A stretch of DNA of 64,000 nucleotides from Climacium dendroides (Eukaryota; Streptophyta; Bryopsida; Hypnales; Climaciaceae): NCBI GenBank assembly GCA_950106755.1, contig OX467086.1, positions 21,098,001-21,162,000 on the forward strand, read 5' to 3'. Positions 1-11,724 of this stretch are shown piece by piece. The notes beneath the pieces are model-generated. The model worked only from the letters and a program-made list of their open reading frames with translations, did not search any database and had not been told where the DNA came from. The position numbers and the translations under genes were made by a program. The first letter of the stretch is position 1. Every line of letters begins with the position of its first letter.

Positions 1-810
1 TCAAGATCAATGATGCTGGAGGGGGGGGAAGGGAATTTTTTTTAAAGATCAATGGTTCTCATTTTTTTTGCAGTGGGTGGGGGGTGTTAATTGAAACCAA
101 GTGCATCACATCTTTTCAATGAATAGTCAGTTATAGACTATTAGCCATATACTAAATTCTCATAGCAATCTCTTCCCTTAGAGAGCAATTTGTCTTCTTG
201 CATGATGGTAGACACAGACCCTATAAATCTTTACATATTTCTTATAAAGACTAATCTTTAGGACTCCCTGAACACAACTCATCCATAATTCTTTCTGTAA
301 AACATTTGTACCTTAGTGTATCCAATCACCCAAGTGTCTACTCAATCCAAACTTGATATCCAGGTTTAGATTTCCTCCCTTATAACATTCATAGGTAATT
401 TTAAGATAAAGAAATCTCACCTACCACTACTTTAGACCTACTCATCAGACCAATTGTTTATACTCTACTAATTCATAATTGTACTTAGCCACATCACATC
501 ACTTAAATTCTCTGTCTAATTTATCTAAGTTAAGGGACTCCCAAAACTAAGCAGGCTACTAGAGTTCATCCATACAACTATTAAAATATTATTATTAAAT
601 AAAAATAAAAATAATAAAAATGCACCCTGAGGTAATTTTTTTTCAAGTGCCTTGTCAGCTTCCCTCTGCATGCCAAATCCTTCCTACTCCACTTTCTGTG
701 CCAGCCAATTTGTCAGGGTCAATTTTTTCTTCCAAATTGTACCGTCCAAGCTCCCTCAATTACAGCATAATACAATCCATTCATAGAGAAATATTAAGTA
801 GACCACTTGT
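1..810. other. AT-rich intergenic sequence, no gene seen
   Basis: No open frame with recognisable protein similarity is visible. There are short G runs near base 20 and base 75 and an A/T-rich block at 578-620. I see no inverted ends or tandem structure. It is probably decayed repeat DNA, like most of the window. Confidence 0.5.
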
Positions 811-1779
811 TTAACCCCTCAACGCCCAAGGGGCTCAAAAGCAGCCTCACTAGTTTGAGTCCAATTCAAAGTAATGTAACTGTTGCATCTAATGTCCAAA
901 TTCAATGAAACTTGTTGGAGAAGTTGCGCATACTTTTCTAGTTTGTGTGGTAAAAGTTTTAGATCAATACAAGATGTATTAGTTTCTTGAAATCCAATCG
1001 AAGTTCACAAGTATAATTTGAATTCACAAATTAAATTGCATTTGATGGCTGTAACTTTGGGGGCTTGTATCTCCTTCATACAGTGTTTTTTTTCGATAAA
1101 ATTTGTTTGAATACATTCCCCTTAAAGTCTAGTTCTCGTGGTAAAATTTTCATATCAATCTAGGTTGTTTTGAATGTTTGGGAGCAATTCAAAGTTCAAA
1201 ACCCTAATAGTTTTTCATTATAGTGAACTTTGGCGGTCTATTTCTTCTTCTTACAATGCCCGTTTTCAATAATTCTTTTTGGAAAAGTTGCACATACTAG
1301 TCTAGTTTGTGTCAATAAAATTTCATATCAATCCATGAAATAATGAGTGACTGAGACTTTTTAGTAGAAGGAGGTTCAACCTTGGGTGTAATTTTTGGTA
1401 ACTTTTCTTGACATTTCAAAGCCATTTTGTAAACACAATGAGTCAATGGAATGATATTTTCTTTCACCAATGTATTTATATGCTGATTTTCAAGCACTTT
1501 GTAGTTTAAAGTTTTTTCATTTGAGAAGGCTTAGAATTCTAATTTCACCTCCAAATGTGTTTTTAGAAAAATTTCAGCATCTTTTTTCAATACTAAAACA
1601 TTATAATCTTTCAATCTACACAGTCAAATGACTTCAAATTTGATCCATGCCATCTACAACATGTGCATTACAAGATTGTATGGTTAAGATTTGTATAACT
1701 TAGTGACATATAGATTTATAGCACTTCAAAAGCTATGATGTTTTTATATCCCCAAAGGCCTTGGGCCTTGAAGGGTTAA
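811..1779. mobile_element. TTAA-flanked non-autonomous element (piggyBac-like ends), about 970 bp
   Basis: The left end reads TTAACCCCTCAACGCCCAAGG and the reverse complement of the right end reads TTAACCCTTCAAGGCCCAAGG, so the inverted ends match at about 18 of 21 bases and TTAA is present on both sides. The interior has no coding capacity. Part of it (about 1590-1640) resembles 21500-21530, so related copies exist nearby. A TTAA duplication with ends starting CCC is typical of the piggyBac superfamily; assignment to it is inference. Confidence 0.75.
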
Positions 1780-1852
1780 TTACCCTTATTCTAAATTAAT
1801 TTCACTCAGAGAATAATGTAACATTCTTAAAACAATTAGTCTAAAACTTCTA

Positions 1853-2120
1853 TTAACCCTTAAACATCATAGAAGGTGTTTTTTGGACGTTGAGAATTGG
1901 AAATTTTTGAAAGCACATGTTCATCAAATATTATAATCTCAAAATCTGGACAATAGATTCTCTAAGAGATTGCACATTCACATTCATGAGGTAGTTGGCT
2001 TCAAAACTCAATCATGAAGTCCTCAATAAACAAGGCAATTTTGAATTATTCTGTTTTTCCTTATCAAGTGGAGAAAAGCTCCTCACTTCTAGTGTTCAGC
2101 TTGTGACATTTAAAGGTTAA
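1853..2120. mobile_element. short TTAA-flanked element, about 268 bp
   Basis: The left end is TTAACCCTTAAACATCATAG and the reverse complement of the right end is TTAACCTTTAAATGTCACAAG. TTAA is present at both borders. The end match is limited to about 13 bases plus scattered positions, so the call is weaker than for other copies. It lies only 74 bp beyond the 811-1779 element. Confidence 0.55.
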
Positions 2121-2482
2121 ATAAATTCTTAATCAAGCAACCAATTTCTACATAGCAAACTAACACATCATTGTTTGCACATCACAAGTACACATATTCA
2201 TTCCTAATTACTTTCTCCTCTCAAGATAGCATCCTCACCAAACTTGAATTCAATTTCTTCTCATTCATCCAAAATTCACAATAACAATCAATCCAAAAGT
2301 TTATCAGTAAATTAAATGACTACTCATTAAAATCCTTTAAAGTTCCAAAATACCACAAGCAAATTATACCAATTTGACCAAAAAAATAGCCGAAACGCCT
2401 CCAAAACCATTGTAACAATTCCATTCTCTAGAAAAATCATTGAGAGAGTGGAGAGGGAAAAACTCCTAGTAAGCCGTCTATA

Positions 2483-2689
2483 AGGTAGGAGCACCCAATG
2501 GTGTGACTTTCTAGGTAAGGTAATGATTTTAGAATGTAAATGTAGGTAGACTATAGATAACTTATTACTTCAGTCAATAAAAATAAGCTATCTACAGTTT
2601 ATTTGCATTTAAGTTCTGAAATGACTGTCATGTGTAGAAAGTCACACCATTGGGTACACTCACACCATTGGGTGCTCCTACCTTATCAC
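2483..2689. mobile_element. fold-back MITE, about 207 bp
   Basis: The left end AAGGTAGGAGCACCCAATGG reappears as its reverse complement at the right end. The two halves pair through most of the element, with an interior near-palindrome around 2560-2600. The right arm holds an extra partial copy of the end, so the ACCCAATGGTGTGA motif occurs twice there. There is no coding capacity, and the flanking target duplication is unclear. Confidence 0.8.
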
Positions 2690-5600
2690 CAAAAGTGTCC
2701 TTTTCATCTCTAACCGTCTCCGGACAATTCATCATCCAACCTATATGATGATGGACATCTAGTAGTCACCCTAGTACTAGTAATGCAACCAATTTGACAA
2801 ATTCTCTCTTTTAACATCTCATTTATCCAAAAATGTAATATGTACTCTCTTCTCTCACTATCAAAGTCAATTTGTCAAAATTGAAAATTTTATAGTGACT
2901 ATAGGAAGACCACCCATTTTCAACCGAAATCACCAAGTTACAACCTTGTTTGGACTCTTGAACTTCCAAACAACATAACTTTATGGCCAAAGCTCCAAAT
3001 TTCACATGTGAGTCCATTTTGGATATCTTCGCAACAAGTAGATGCCTATAGAATGATCACTTGTCTCATTTGGCTAAGTTCTCACATATTTATGGCCTTC
3101 CAAAGATTTGGGTTAACTAGAAATGGCATCACACCTTCACCATGGCCCTTTTCTTGGCCATAACTTTGAGCCCGTAGCTTAGAACCTTAAAATGCTTGTC
3201 ATTCTAGATTTCTTAAGTTCTTAGATTTCCAATGATATGCTACATGCTATATTTATATGAAGGATTCATTGGAAACCTCTTACTCCTAGCCCTTAAGTGT
3301 CTTGGTGCCACCAAGACACTACCAATTTTGAACGGCCATAACTTTTAATCAACTAGTTCAAATCAAACTTTTCAAGGGCTTTTCAAGAATGTAAGATAGT
3401 CAACCATTTTCTTCTAATTTAGGGAACAATTGTGCCTTGTTTGCATGAGAGTCATTCATTTCTTCCTTCTAATGCTCTTGCAAGGCTTGGGATGTCACCT
3501 CCAAGGTCCCCCTTGCTCACTAAGGCACTTCGGCCACCTTAAGGAGATAGGGATGTGACACAAAAGATGTAGTTCTTTATAGTAAAGACCAATCTATTCT
3601 ATATTAGAGTCTTTCCTTTCCATATACCATATGCTAGATTGCAATGTTCACTTTGTTTCATTTAACCTTTAGGATGTTATATAGGTACTGAAATACATGA
3701 ATGCATCTCTAAAAAAAAATGGGTCCTAGTAATAGTGAAGATTTGTCACATAGAATTTGCAATGAATGGTGTGACAATAATACATAAATATTTTACCTAT
3801 GTGGCATCCTTTAATGAATTTTTCAAGTCTTCAGGGTCTAGGATTGTAATTTGTCCTTCCAAACTACAAAAGCATTATTTTCAAGATCAAATAGGATGTA
3901 CAAGCGTTTTTTCATCAATCCGGAATTCTATGACCTATCAAATCTCTAAACCTATTAGTTCTACTTGACACAACTAGTTCATTCTCAGATGTTGACATAA
4001 TTCACAAAGTTTAATTCCAATGTCATGATGTGAATCATCCATTAATTGAAGATTGATGTTTGTCTAAAATATTGTGTTGTGATGTTGTTAGGAGTTCTAT
4101 AAGCAAACTCTATAAAGATGTATATATCTTTGTATATTAAATGATATGTATAGTGTAGAAAATTGTTATTACTTGTTCTTGTTAGTTATTGGTTGATAAC
4201 TAGTTGGTTAGTAGTAGTAGAATTAAGGTTAGGTGACAACTAGCCTCTTACTTAGAGACGAGGATTGATCTCTTGTCTTTCTCTTGATTCTTGATGGATT
4301 TTGATGCACTTGAGTGTTGAGTTGAACATGTGTTGGTCATTTATTATTGAAAGAAGCATTGATATGAGGAATTTTGTATTGTGTTTTGAAAAAGTGTTGG
4401 ATCAAAGGAAAAATTTGGATTTGAATTTTAAAATATTTAATCTACTATGATGCCAATTTTTAGATCTAAATCTTTTATACAATGGAGATGTGAGGCTTCA
4501 AACTAAAGGTATTTGGATTCCAAGGCAACCAAAAAATTATTATTAAAGAGCTTCAACCTTATTGAGTTTTTTGATATATATTTGAAATTTAGAAGGTACA
4601 TTTTTTTTACTTATCTATTATCTTGGATTAAAAACTTGGTTACAATGGATTTGGGATCTATGATATGCATAAAATACAACCGGGGTGTGAATTGAAGGCC
4701 ATAAAAGGTTGAAAGAAAGTCAGTAATGGGGAAATGTTCAACAAACTTGAAGTGTATCTTATATTGGGATGAAAATTAATTGATGTGAGTAGTTGTGTAG
4801 TTGATCTACATTGTGGTGAATTTTCAAACCATTTGGAGTGACTTTCCATCATTTATGCTATGTCGAGGCTTGCTATGGTAGTTTTTAGGTAATTGTGGGA
4901 ATTATTTGATGGGGATTTGGAAAAAAGGGAATTTGGGAATAGATGTAGGATTATTTAGAAGGATAAAGTTATAAAAAGATATATGCAAAGCATTCCACAA
5001 TAAAGGCCCCATGCTATTTCAAACCTTTTTGCAAACCTTTGTGATACTAAGAGACTTCACCTTCGATGGTATAGACACACGTGAACATCAATCATTAGGA
5101 TTCCATTCTCTATTGCAATCCTTCATCTTCCACACCTAAGAATGAAGATCTTGCTCAACATTGTGTCTCTTTGCATTTGAAAAATGGTGAACATGAGAAA
5201 TTGTGATGAAGACAAGTACAAAGATTTTAACAATTATGACAATCACCCTTGTATAAATAATGGCTTGAACAAAGATGAAAACAATGATGGAAACAATGTG
5301 AATATGACAAACCATACTATTAAGAATAGTAAAGGCGTTGCCCATGACGAAGAATGCAATCAAAAACTTGGCAATAGAGAAGGATAAGATGGTGGTACCA
5401 ACAATGTACCAAGGTGCAGTGGTACAAATAAAAGAATTACAACCAAGTGGCCCGACAACCATAATTTTTTTTTAAAAGTGTCAATGGTATAGGGAATTTT
5501 CACACTTCAACATTGGAAATGACATTCTCCAACCAATGCTCAATAACTATGCGTCCCTTGTGCCACAATTCCCCTTGTTTTTATATGCATATAACTAGAG

Positions 5601-6261
5601 TCATTGGTCATAGACAAGGCATAGTGATGCAACATTCTACACCCCCTTCACCTAGTAGAACTTTAAATCCAACCGCAAGGCGTTTTCAAGAAGGATTGAG
5701 CTTTGTGGGGAATACTCTAGTGACAATGAAAAATGTTTCTCAAACTATTGTTTGTGATAGACTCCCTCCAACCTCTCATCATCACATCAATAGTCAATAT
5801 GAGTGCAACATTGTAGAGGAAGTAGCATTGTTGTAAAGGTAGCAAACATCCGAGCCAAGGGATTAGAGGATTTGGAACATGACAATCTGATGAAGAGATA
5901 TTCTTGTTTATAGAAACTTACACTCCGGGGAACACCTCGTCAACATTAGTGTTTATTGTTCTTAAATTCAAAAGAGCCCCTCAATAGATTCAAATACAAA
6001 GGAACTTGCCACAAAGTGGCACAAAAAATTTGTGAGGCATCATAGAGATGGAAGAATAGTGACTAAGCTTCAAAACGAGAACTTGGAGGTGGAGGACCTT
6101 GAGACCTTGATCATACTATGGCAACAAAGATGAAGTATGTAGGTTTCAAGAGAATAAGTATGAATACAACTACCATGAGGCACTAACAAGATGGTGATGT
6201 ACACATTCGAAATGCCTATCATGTTGGTTCCTCCACCTAGGAATTGTAGAAATCAAGATGT
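2690..6261. other. AT-rich repeat-derived sequence, no supportable gene
   Basis: Open frames here are all under 110 codons, unsupported by similarity and AT-biased. The stretch 3080-3560 has a base texture often seen in retrotransposon LTR or UTR remnants, but I could not find paired LTRs, a primer-binding site or polymerase motifs. Nothing more specific can be supported. Confidence 0.45.
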
Positions 6262-6740
6262 TTAACCTTTAAGTGCTCCAACATCCAATTTTTGAACAAT
6301 GAACAAATTCATATTCTTGTTTCTTTGTTGTTGTTGCTTGGATGAAAGTCATTCTAATTTGTGAAAATACTTTATCAATTTCTTGTCCTATCTATGCACT
6401 TATTTTTTTTTTAAGGATGAATATACATTTTTTGTTGTTGAAATTTTTTATATGTATTCCCAACTTATTTCTTCAACATATTATGTAATTATATATTTTG
6501 GGATAAAATATTTGAAAGATGAAATCTAACCATATAGAAATAGTTTAAAGCACTTTTTTTGAAATCCAAGCATCATGATCTTGCAATTGGTAAGATTTCT
6601 TATTTAAAACTTAAAATGGTTGTTCTTTAACAAGTAATCTAAAGGATCAAGCAATTGAATTTGTTTAAAATTAATATAAATGAAGATTTTTGCTTTGCTT
6701 GATAGACTACTATTTTGAAGTTGTTTGGGGCCTTTAACCA
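6262..6740. mobile_element. degenerate TTAA-flanked element related to the copy at 56177
   Basis: The left end (TTAACCTTTAAGTGCTCCAA) and the next 130 bases align with the element at 56177-56768, including shared stretches such as TTGCTTGGATGAAAGTCAT and TTCTTGTCCTATCT. A convincing right end is missing; GGGGCCTTTAA near 6730-6740 is a possible decayed end. The right border is therefore uncertain. Confidence 0.45.
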
Positions 6741-7699
6741 TGAAAGAACTCATTAGGAATTAAGTAACTACCTATCATAACTCTCGTTTGCACTCAATTG
6801 CCCATCTACATCCATGCCTTGAGTAATTACATTGCCACTTGTATCCATATGTCCATGTCTCCACTATTTTCCCTTTGACTTTAGATCACCATCCCTATCA
6901 TTTGCACCCTAATTCTAATATAGAATGCCATGTCTACAACCACCATACTATGTCAGTTAGTCAAGGTAAATTACAATAATTTTTTTTCATTTTGCAAAAT
7001 TTGAAGTCCTAAAACTCCCAAGTAGTTCATTTCATTTGATTGGTTTACTTGACAGTCACGTCTAGTAACCTTGACCCATCCAATGTGACAACCATAATAT
7101 CCCTTTACAATTCCAAAGTCAATTTTTTTTGCCCTATATTTGAAGAGCATTCATTTTTATCCCTTTCATTTAGAGTTTTTTTGCAATATTAAGGTCATTG
7201 CAACCTTTAAAATTTTTAGATTGCTTTGATGTACAAAGTAAATTGGACTTTTCATCTTGGTGGTCACCTACACTATATGTAAAGGATGGAATTAAAATTG
7301 TATTCTTTGACTCAACTTATTTTTATTAGTATGCCAACTCCAGGCTTGAGATTTGTTCTCAAGGTGAGGAAAAGTTATGACCGATGTTTTTTTATGCACA
7401 ATTTTTTGCCATTTGGACTACAACCAAAAGACATCAGCTATTTTTTTATGAAGGAAATTTTCATTTTTGGGGGTAAAAAACAATTTTTTTTTTCAAACTT
7501 ACTATAATATTTTAAGTCCAATAGCCAAATTTCACCTAGATATCATCCAATTAGTTTTTTTTTAATATAGATATTACTAAGTATCACCCAAGTATATTGA
7601 CAAAGTAGCTATCTACTTCTCCAAAATGATTTTAAAAAAACTAATCGTACTACTAAAATCATAACTTCTTCTGTAATATCACAAATGCTACCATTAATA
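6741..7699. other. AT-rich intergenic sequence
   Basis: I see no gene, RNA gene or clear repeat border. The open frames are short and AT-driven. Confidence 0.4.
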
Positions 7700-8376
7700 C
7701 TAGGGGATCGTGCTTGCTATGCTATGCATTCATTGTATCACATATTAGTAAAAATTTGGTATATTTGAATAGAATACATGATAATGATTTCGATAAATAT
7801 TACAGAGGTGATAGAAATAATATAGTCCTTGCAATTGAGGTGATATTAAAGAGGATCAATATGGTGATATTATAAAGGTAGCAAATCCATTGCTTTTCTT
7901 GGCTTTATACTTCTTTTGCATTTCTATGATTTTATGCTTTTGTGAGTTTTGAGCTTTTGATTTCAATTTTCTATTGCTACTACCAAATGATTTGAGAAAT
8001 TTATTAGATTGAACCAATTTTGGATTTCACAACAATTAAATTGTTCACGAAGCTTTTGAGATTTACAAGTTTTTCCTTTCAATTCTTCTATTTGGGTTGC
8101 CATTGTTTGTAACAATTGAGTCAAATTTCTAAATACATTCTAATGTATGTGTATCTTTTATCATATTCATCATTGCATATATTTCATTCATCATTCATTA
8201 AATTTCTATTGTTTATTTCAGTATATGCTTATTTATAAAAAAAACTATATGAAGTAATTTTAGTAACTTTTATTTGAATATTTATTGAAATTCTTGTTGT
8301 GCATTCTATCTAATACATAAAAAATCTAATGAAATTCTAATGGTGAATGCGTAGCATAGCAAGCGCCAACCGCTAG
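7700..8376. mobile_element. TIR element with about 33-bp inverted ends starting CTAG
   Basis: The left end CTAGGGGATCGTGCTTGCTA and the reverse complement of the right end, CTAGCGGTTGGCGCTTGCTA, continue into a matching GCTATG/GCTACG-CATTCA. That gives about 33 bp of inverted end with roughly five mismatches. The interior (about 610 bp) is AT-rich with no open frame, so the element is non-autonomous. I cannot see a clear target duplication or name the superfamily. Confidence 0.7.
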
Positions 8377-8418
8377 TTATGACTTAAAAAAATATCTTTT
8401 ATTAGGTGTATTCAGTGA

Positions 8419-8526
8419 ATTTTTTTCCATTTTCTTTTTTCTTTTTTCCATCTTTTTCTTTTTCTTTTTCTTTTTTCTTTTTCTTTTTCTTTTTCTTTTT
8501 CTTCTTTTTCTTTTTCTTTTTCTTTT
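8419..8526. repeat. polypyrimidine (CTTTTT)n simple repeat
   Basis: About 108 bases are almost only T and C, in units of five to seven bases. It is an ordinary low-complexity tract. Confidence 0.9.
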
Positions 8527-9214
8527 TATACAGATGAAACGGGTATGTTACCCAAACTGCATGTCAGTTTGTAAAGTAAAAGTAGTTCCTGGGGCTCTGA
8601 CAAGAAGGAGGGGGAGTAATTATTTTCTAAACAAGGAGACATAAGTTGTGTCACAACGAGGTCATCTTGACGCAGGTGTTTTATGACTCGAAAAAGGTGA
8701 CTGACTGACTGAGAGCATCTCCTGCAGCCCTCCAAATACCCAGACCCCTTCAATTCAGGTCTGTCCATTTATTTATTTTTTAAAGCAAAGGAAAGGGAAT
8801 TTCATTGCAAGGAATAAAATACAAGGCCGCCATTCACAAGTGGCTTGGCGGGAAGATCTGTCCAAATTAGAGGGGATGGCCTCTTGTATCCCCAACAGTA
8901 CAACTCACTAAAATATACTTCCAACCAATCACAAGTCAGAAAACTTCCAAAAGCAAAAAGGAAGCTAGCATTTGTAATGATGACTTGCTAAGCCCAAGAG
9001 TAAAAATTGATAGCTTGTAGAGGGGTTAGTGTCATGTTCAAATATGACTTATTTGCTGTGTGAAAGTAAAGGTAGAGGTTGACATACACTAAAATCGATT
9101 GCTTATCATCCAAAAATTAGGAGGCTGGGATACTTGGAAAGTTGCTAGAAATGATATGAGGACTTCTACCTCTTCAAATGGCCATAACTTTAGGTAATAA
9201 CATACTCGGCTATA

Positions 9215-9400
9215 TGTTAGAATAGCCCAAAAGTTGATATAAATTTGTTGATAGTAAAAAAGTTAGATATATATTATTTATTACATGTTATAATGCTCTA
9301 TGTGTTAAAAATCTTTTATCCCCTATTTGTAATATATACAAAGAGTCAATTATAGCTTCTTAAATATCAATAAGATTTCAATAAAAATGAATCAACAGAA
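9215..9400 (+). repeat. LTR-like fragment beginning TGTTAGAATAGCCC
   Basis: The start resembles the TGTTAGAATAG start of many plant Copia-type LTRs. A second copy starts at 47445 and an inverted copy ends at 58034. All share the start and the block ATGTGTTAAAAATCTT...TCCCCTA. No internal retrotransposon genes accompany it, so it is probably a solo LTR or LTR fragment. It serves as an empty site for two insertions in the 47445 copy. Confidence 0.55.
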
Positions 9401-11312
9401 GAAAGACTTGTAAATCAATATGGATTAAAAAGTTCTAAAATATTCAAAAATTAGACTCACTTCCCCCAATACAGATTCAGTGTATTACAGAAGGACCAAA
9501 ATTTAGTTTCTGGAGCTCAAAGAGTTAAAATAAATACACTCATAATATACACTACCCAATCAATCCTACATATTGGAACACCTACTGACAATGCTTTGAA
9601 AATTCATAACTTATTCATATAGTGTCCAAATAACACATACTAAAATGCTCAAGAATCCTCTTTCACTCACCAACAAGTTCCATTAACAATGTTCAGTGAC
9701 TAATACTAGAAACTCACTTGTAACTAGTGACGATCATAAGTGCATGCACAAACCTAGATTTTCTCGCCCTCGGTGTGAACGCACCTCACAGCAGCACTGA
9801 CTCCCTGGGAGGTCGGCAATGACGCCCTGCGGGGCGACCTGCCTGCCTGCGCGCCTGCATGCAGTTTCTAGCTCTCAACAGCAGTCGGGAAGGCAGAGCT
9901 CATTTAAGATAGCACGAGGAGGACTTCAAATCCTCTATCCCCAGTCTAGCACTTCCCGTAGTTTTATTGTCTTGCATTTACGTCCACGTAACAAACGAAA
10001 GTGGCGTCTGACAGAGTTCAATTTCATTGAATAATTATTCCATCAAACTTCTGTGGTTCATATTTGTGTAATCACAAGGTGGATACGTTGCTCCTGTAGT
10101 ACAGTTACCATGCTTGCAAAGCCTATAAATTCCATCGAGGATATATTGGGATTGATCAGGGACACAAGCTAACTTAGTTGGGACGTACTGATCAGGGGTG
10201 TATTATGTTATAGAGCAAGTGTCATATGAACATGAAGGTTTCGAATGTGGTTTCTAACGGACTGCAGTGTCCATGAGTGTCGCCTTGACTAGCTCTCCCC
10301 CACTTAAGAATTGATGATCCAGGAGGAGCATTTCCGACCCCCTGCACAAACAGTTGCAGACAGTCAAGCGTGCAAGGGAAAAACCTGAAACTCCATGAAA
10401 CTCTCAAGGTGAGCTTGCGCTACTATTCTACCCTACCGGCTGTGATATTGTGGGAGCGACTTGGGGATGTTCTCCTGGCTATTCATGTCAGTTTTTAGTG
10501 ATTTACAACTCCCGATTATCTGTCTTTTTAGGGTTGCTGTGTGAAGGTCATTGATATAAAAAATCGATTGCCTGTGTCACGTTCAAGTAGACAATGATTG
10601 TGGACTTGGGGCGAGAGAGCTGTCTGTCTGAAGAGTCTGGAGTTTCGCGTTTTCTAGTTTTACAGGTATTGCTCGAGATCAGCTCTTTTCTGCAGATTAA
10701 ACCTCGAAGTTTTAGGATCCAGGCTAGGGTTACAACAGAAGACGCAACAAGCATGGCCAGGAAAGGTGACAGTTTTGTGTGGGAGTCATCACAAAATGTA
10801 GCCTTCGATCCAGTGACTCACCTTCGGAGCACCCTGGATTCGTACGTGCATGCTGACTGGAAATTGTTTTGCTGACAGACCCAGAGAGGGTCCGAGTGCG
10901 TTAGCGCTACTCAGCTGATCATGATACACCCCTCTGAAATGTACACCTCCAGTACATTTTTTTCCAGGCGCGCGCAACACGACTCTCCTGCATTGGGTGT
11001 GTGTCAGCTGAACCGTCTTGAATGTTTGTGTCGCATGCAGCTGGAGCAAAATCACAAATTCAGTAGAGCGCAGCTGCAGCATGTCAATTCTCAAAAGATT
11101 GACATGATCGCATTGTTACGAGCTCAACACCCTCTGGTACACACCGTCCCGCCTCTGTCAATCACATTTGAACTTCGAAACTAGTATTCTCGTCGACATA
11201 TATGCTCGTGCATCGTGTATCCGACGTCCACATAGACTCTAAACTTCATTTCACAAAACGTACAGTACGTGCACATCTTTCACTACTGGGACACCAAATT
11301 GGGGATGCATGG
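9401..11312. other. intergenic sequence upstream of the KCS gene, GC rising from about 9.7 kb
   Basis: From about 9730 the base composition becomes more balanced than the AT-rich repeats. Open frames of 60-100 codons occur on both strands but show no similarity to known proteins and overlap each other. The motif TGATCAGGG occurs twice around 10150-10200. It is probably upstream or regulatory DNA of the KCS gene. Confidence 0.4.
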
Positions 11313-11640
11313 TGTGAGAACTCGATCTGAGCTTAAGAATGCCATTGTAAAGCATTAGAAGGAGATCGATTAGTGTGTTGTTTTGACGCATTCCGGGACA
11401 CATTCTATAGTATATCGTTGTATGAGCAGTGTTGATCGGCTAGCACCTACAAAACGTCCATTTCAATTATGAAGATAGTGTGAGAACTGTGAGCGAGCTT
11501 CGTAACACAACGTCAAGAATGTCATTGTAAAACATCAGTGGGAGATCGACTAGTACGTCCTTTAGACGCATTCTACATTATCGTTACAGGAGCTCTGTTG
11601 ATCCCAGCACTACTTCCGTTTTGTAACGTTCGTTTGTATC
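11313..11640. repeat. tandem duplication (about 166 + 162 bp) in the KCS upstream region
   Basis: Two direct copies start with TGTGAGAACT at 11313 and 11479. Shared landmarks in the same order are AAGAATG(C/T)CATTGTAAA, GGAGATCGA(T/C)TAGT, GACGCATTC, TATCGTT, G(T/C)GTTGATC and AAAACGT or its variants. The second copy ends about 85 bp before the KCS start codon, so the duplication covers the likely 5' UTR or core promoter. Divergence is roughly 25-30 percent, so it is not recent. Confidence 0.75.
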
Positions 11641-11724
11641 CATATTGTGCAGTTGTGCGTTGAGAATCACCGAACCATCAAGAAGAAAGAGCAGTAGCTG
11701 TTTCGAAAGTAGTGGCTTAAATCC

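Noticed and set aside
5136..5836. Frames of about 107 codons on both strands at 5.1-5.8 kb
   Set aside because: Asn- or Ile/Phe-biased composition follows the base content; no domain, no splice context.
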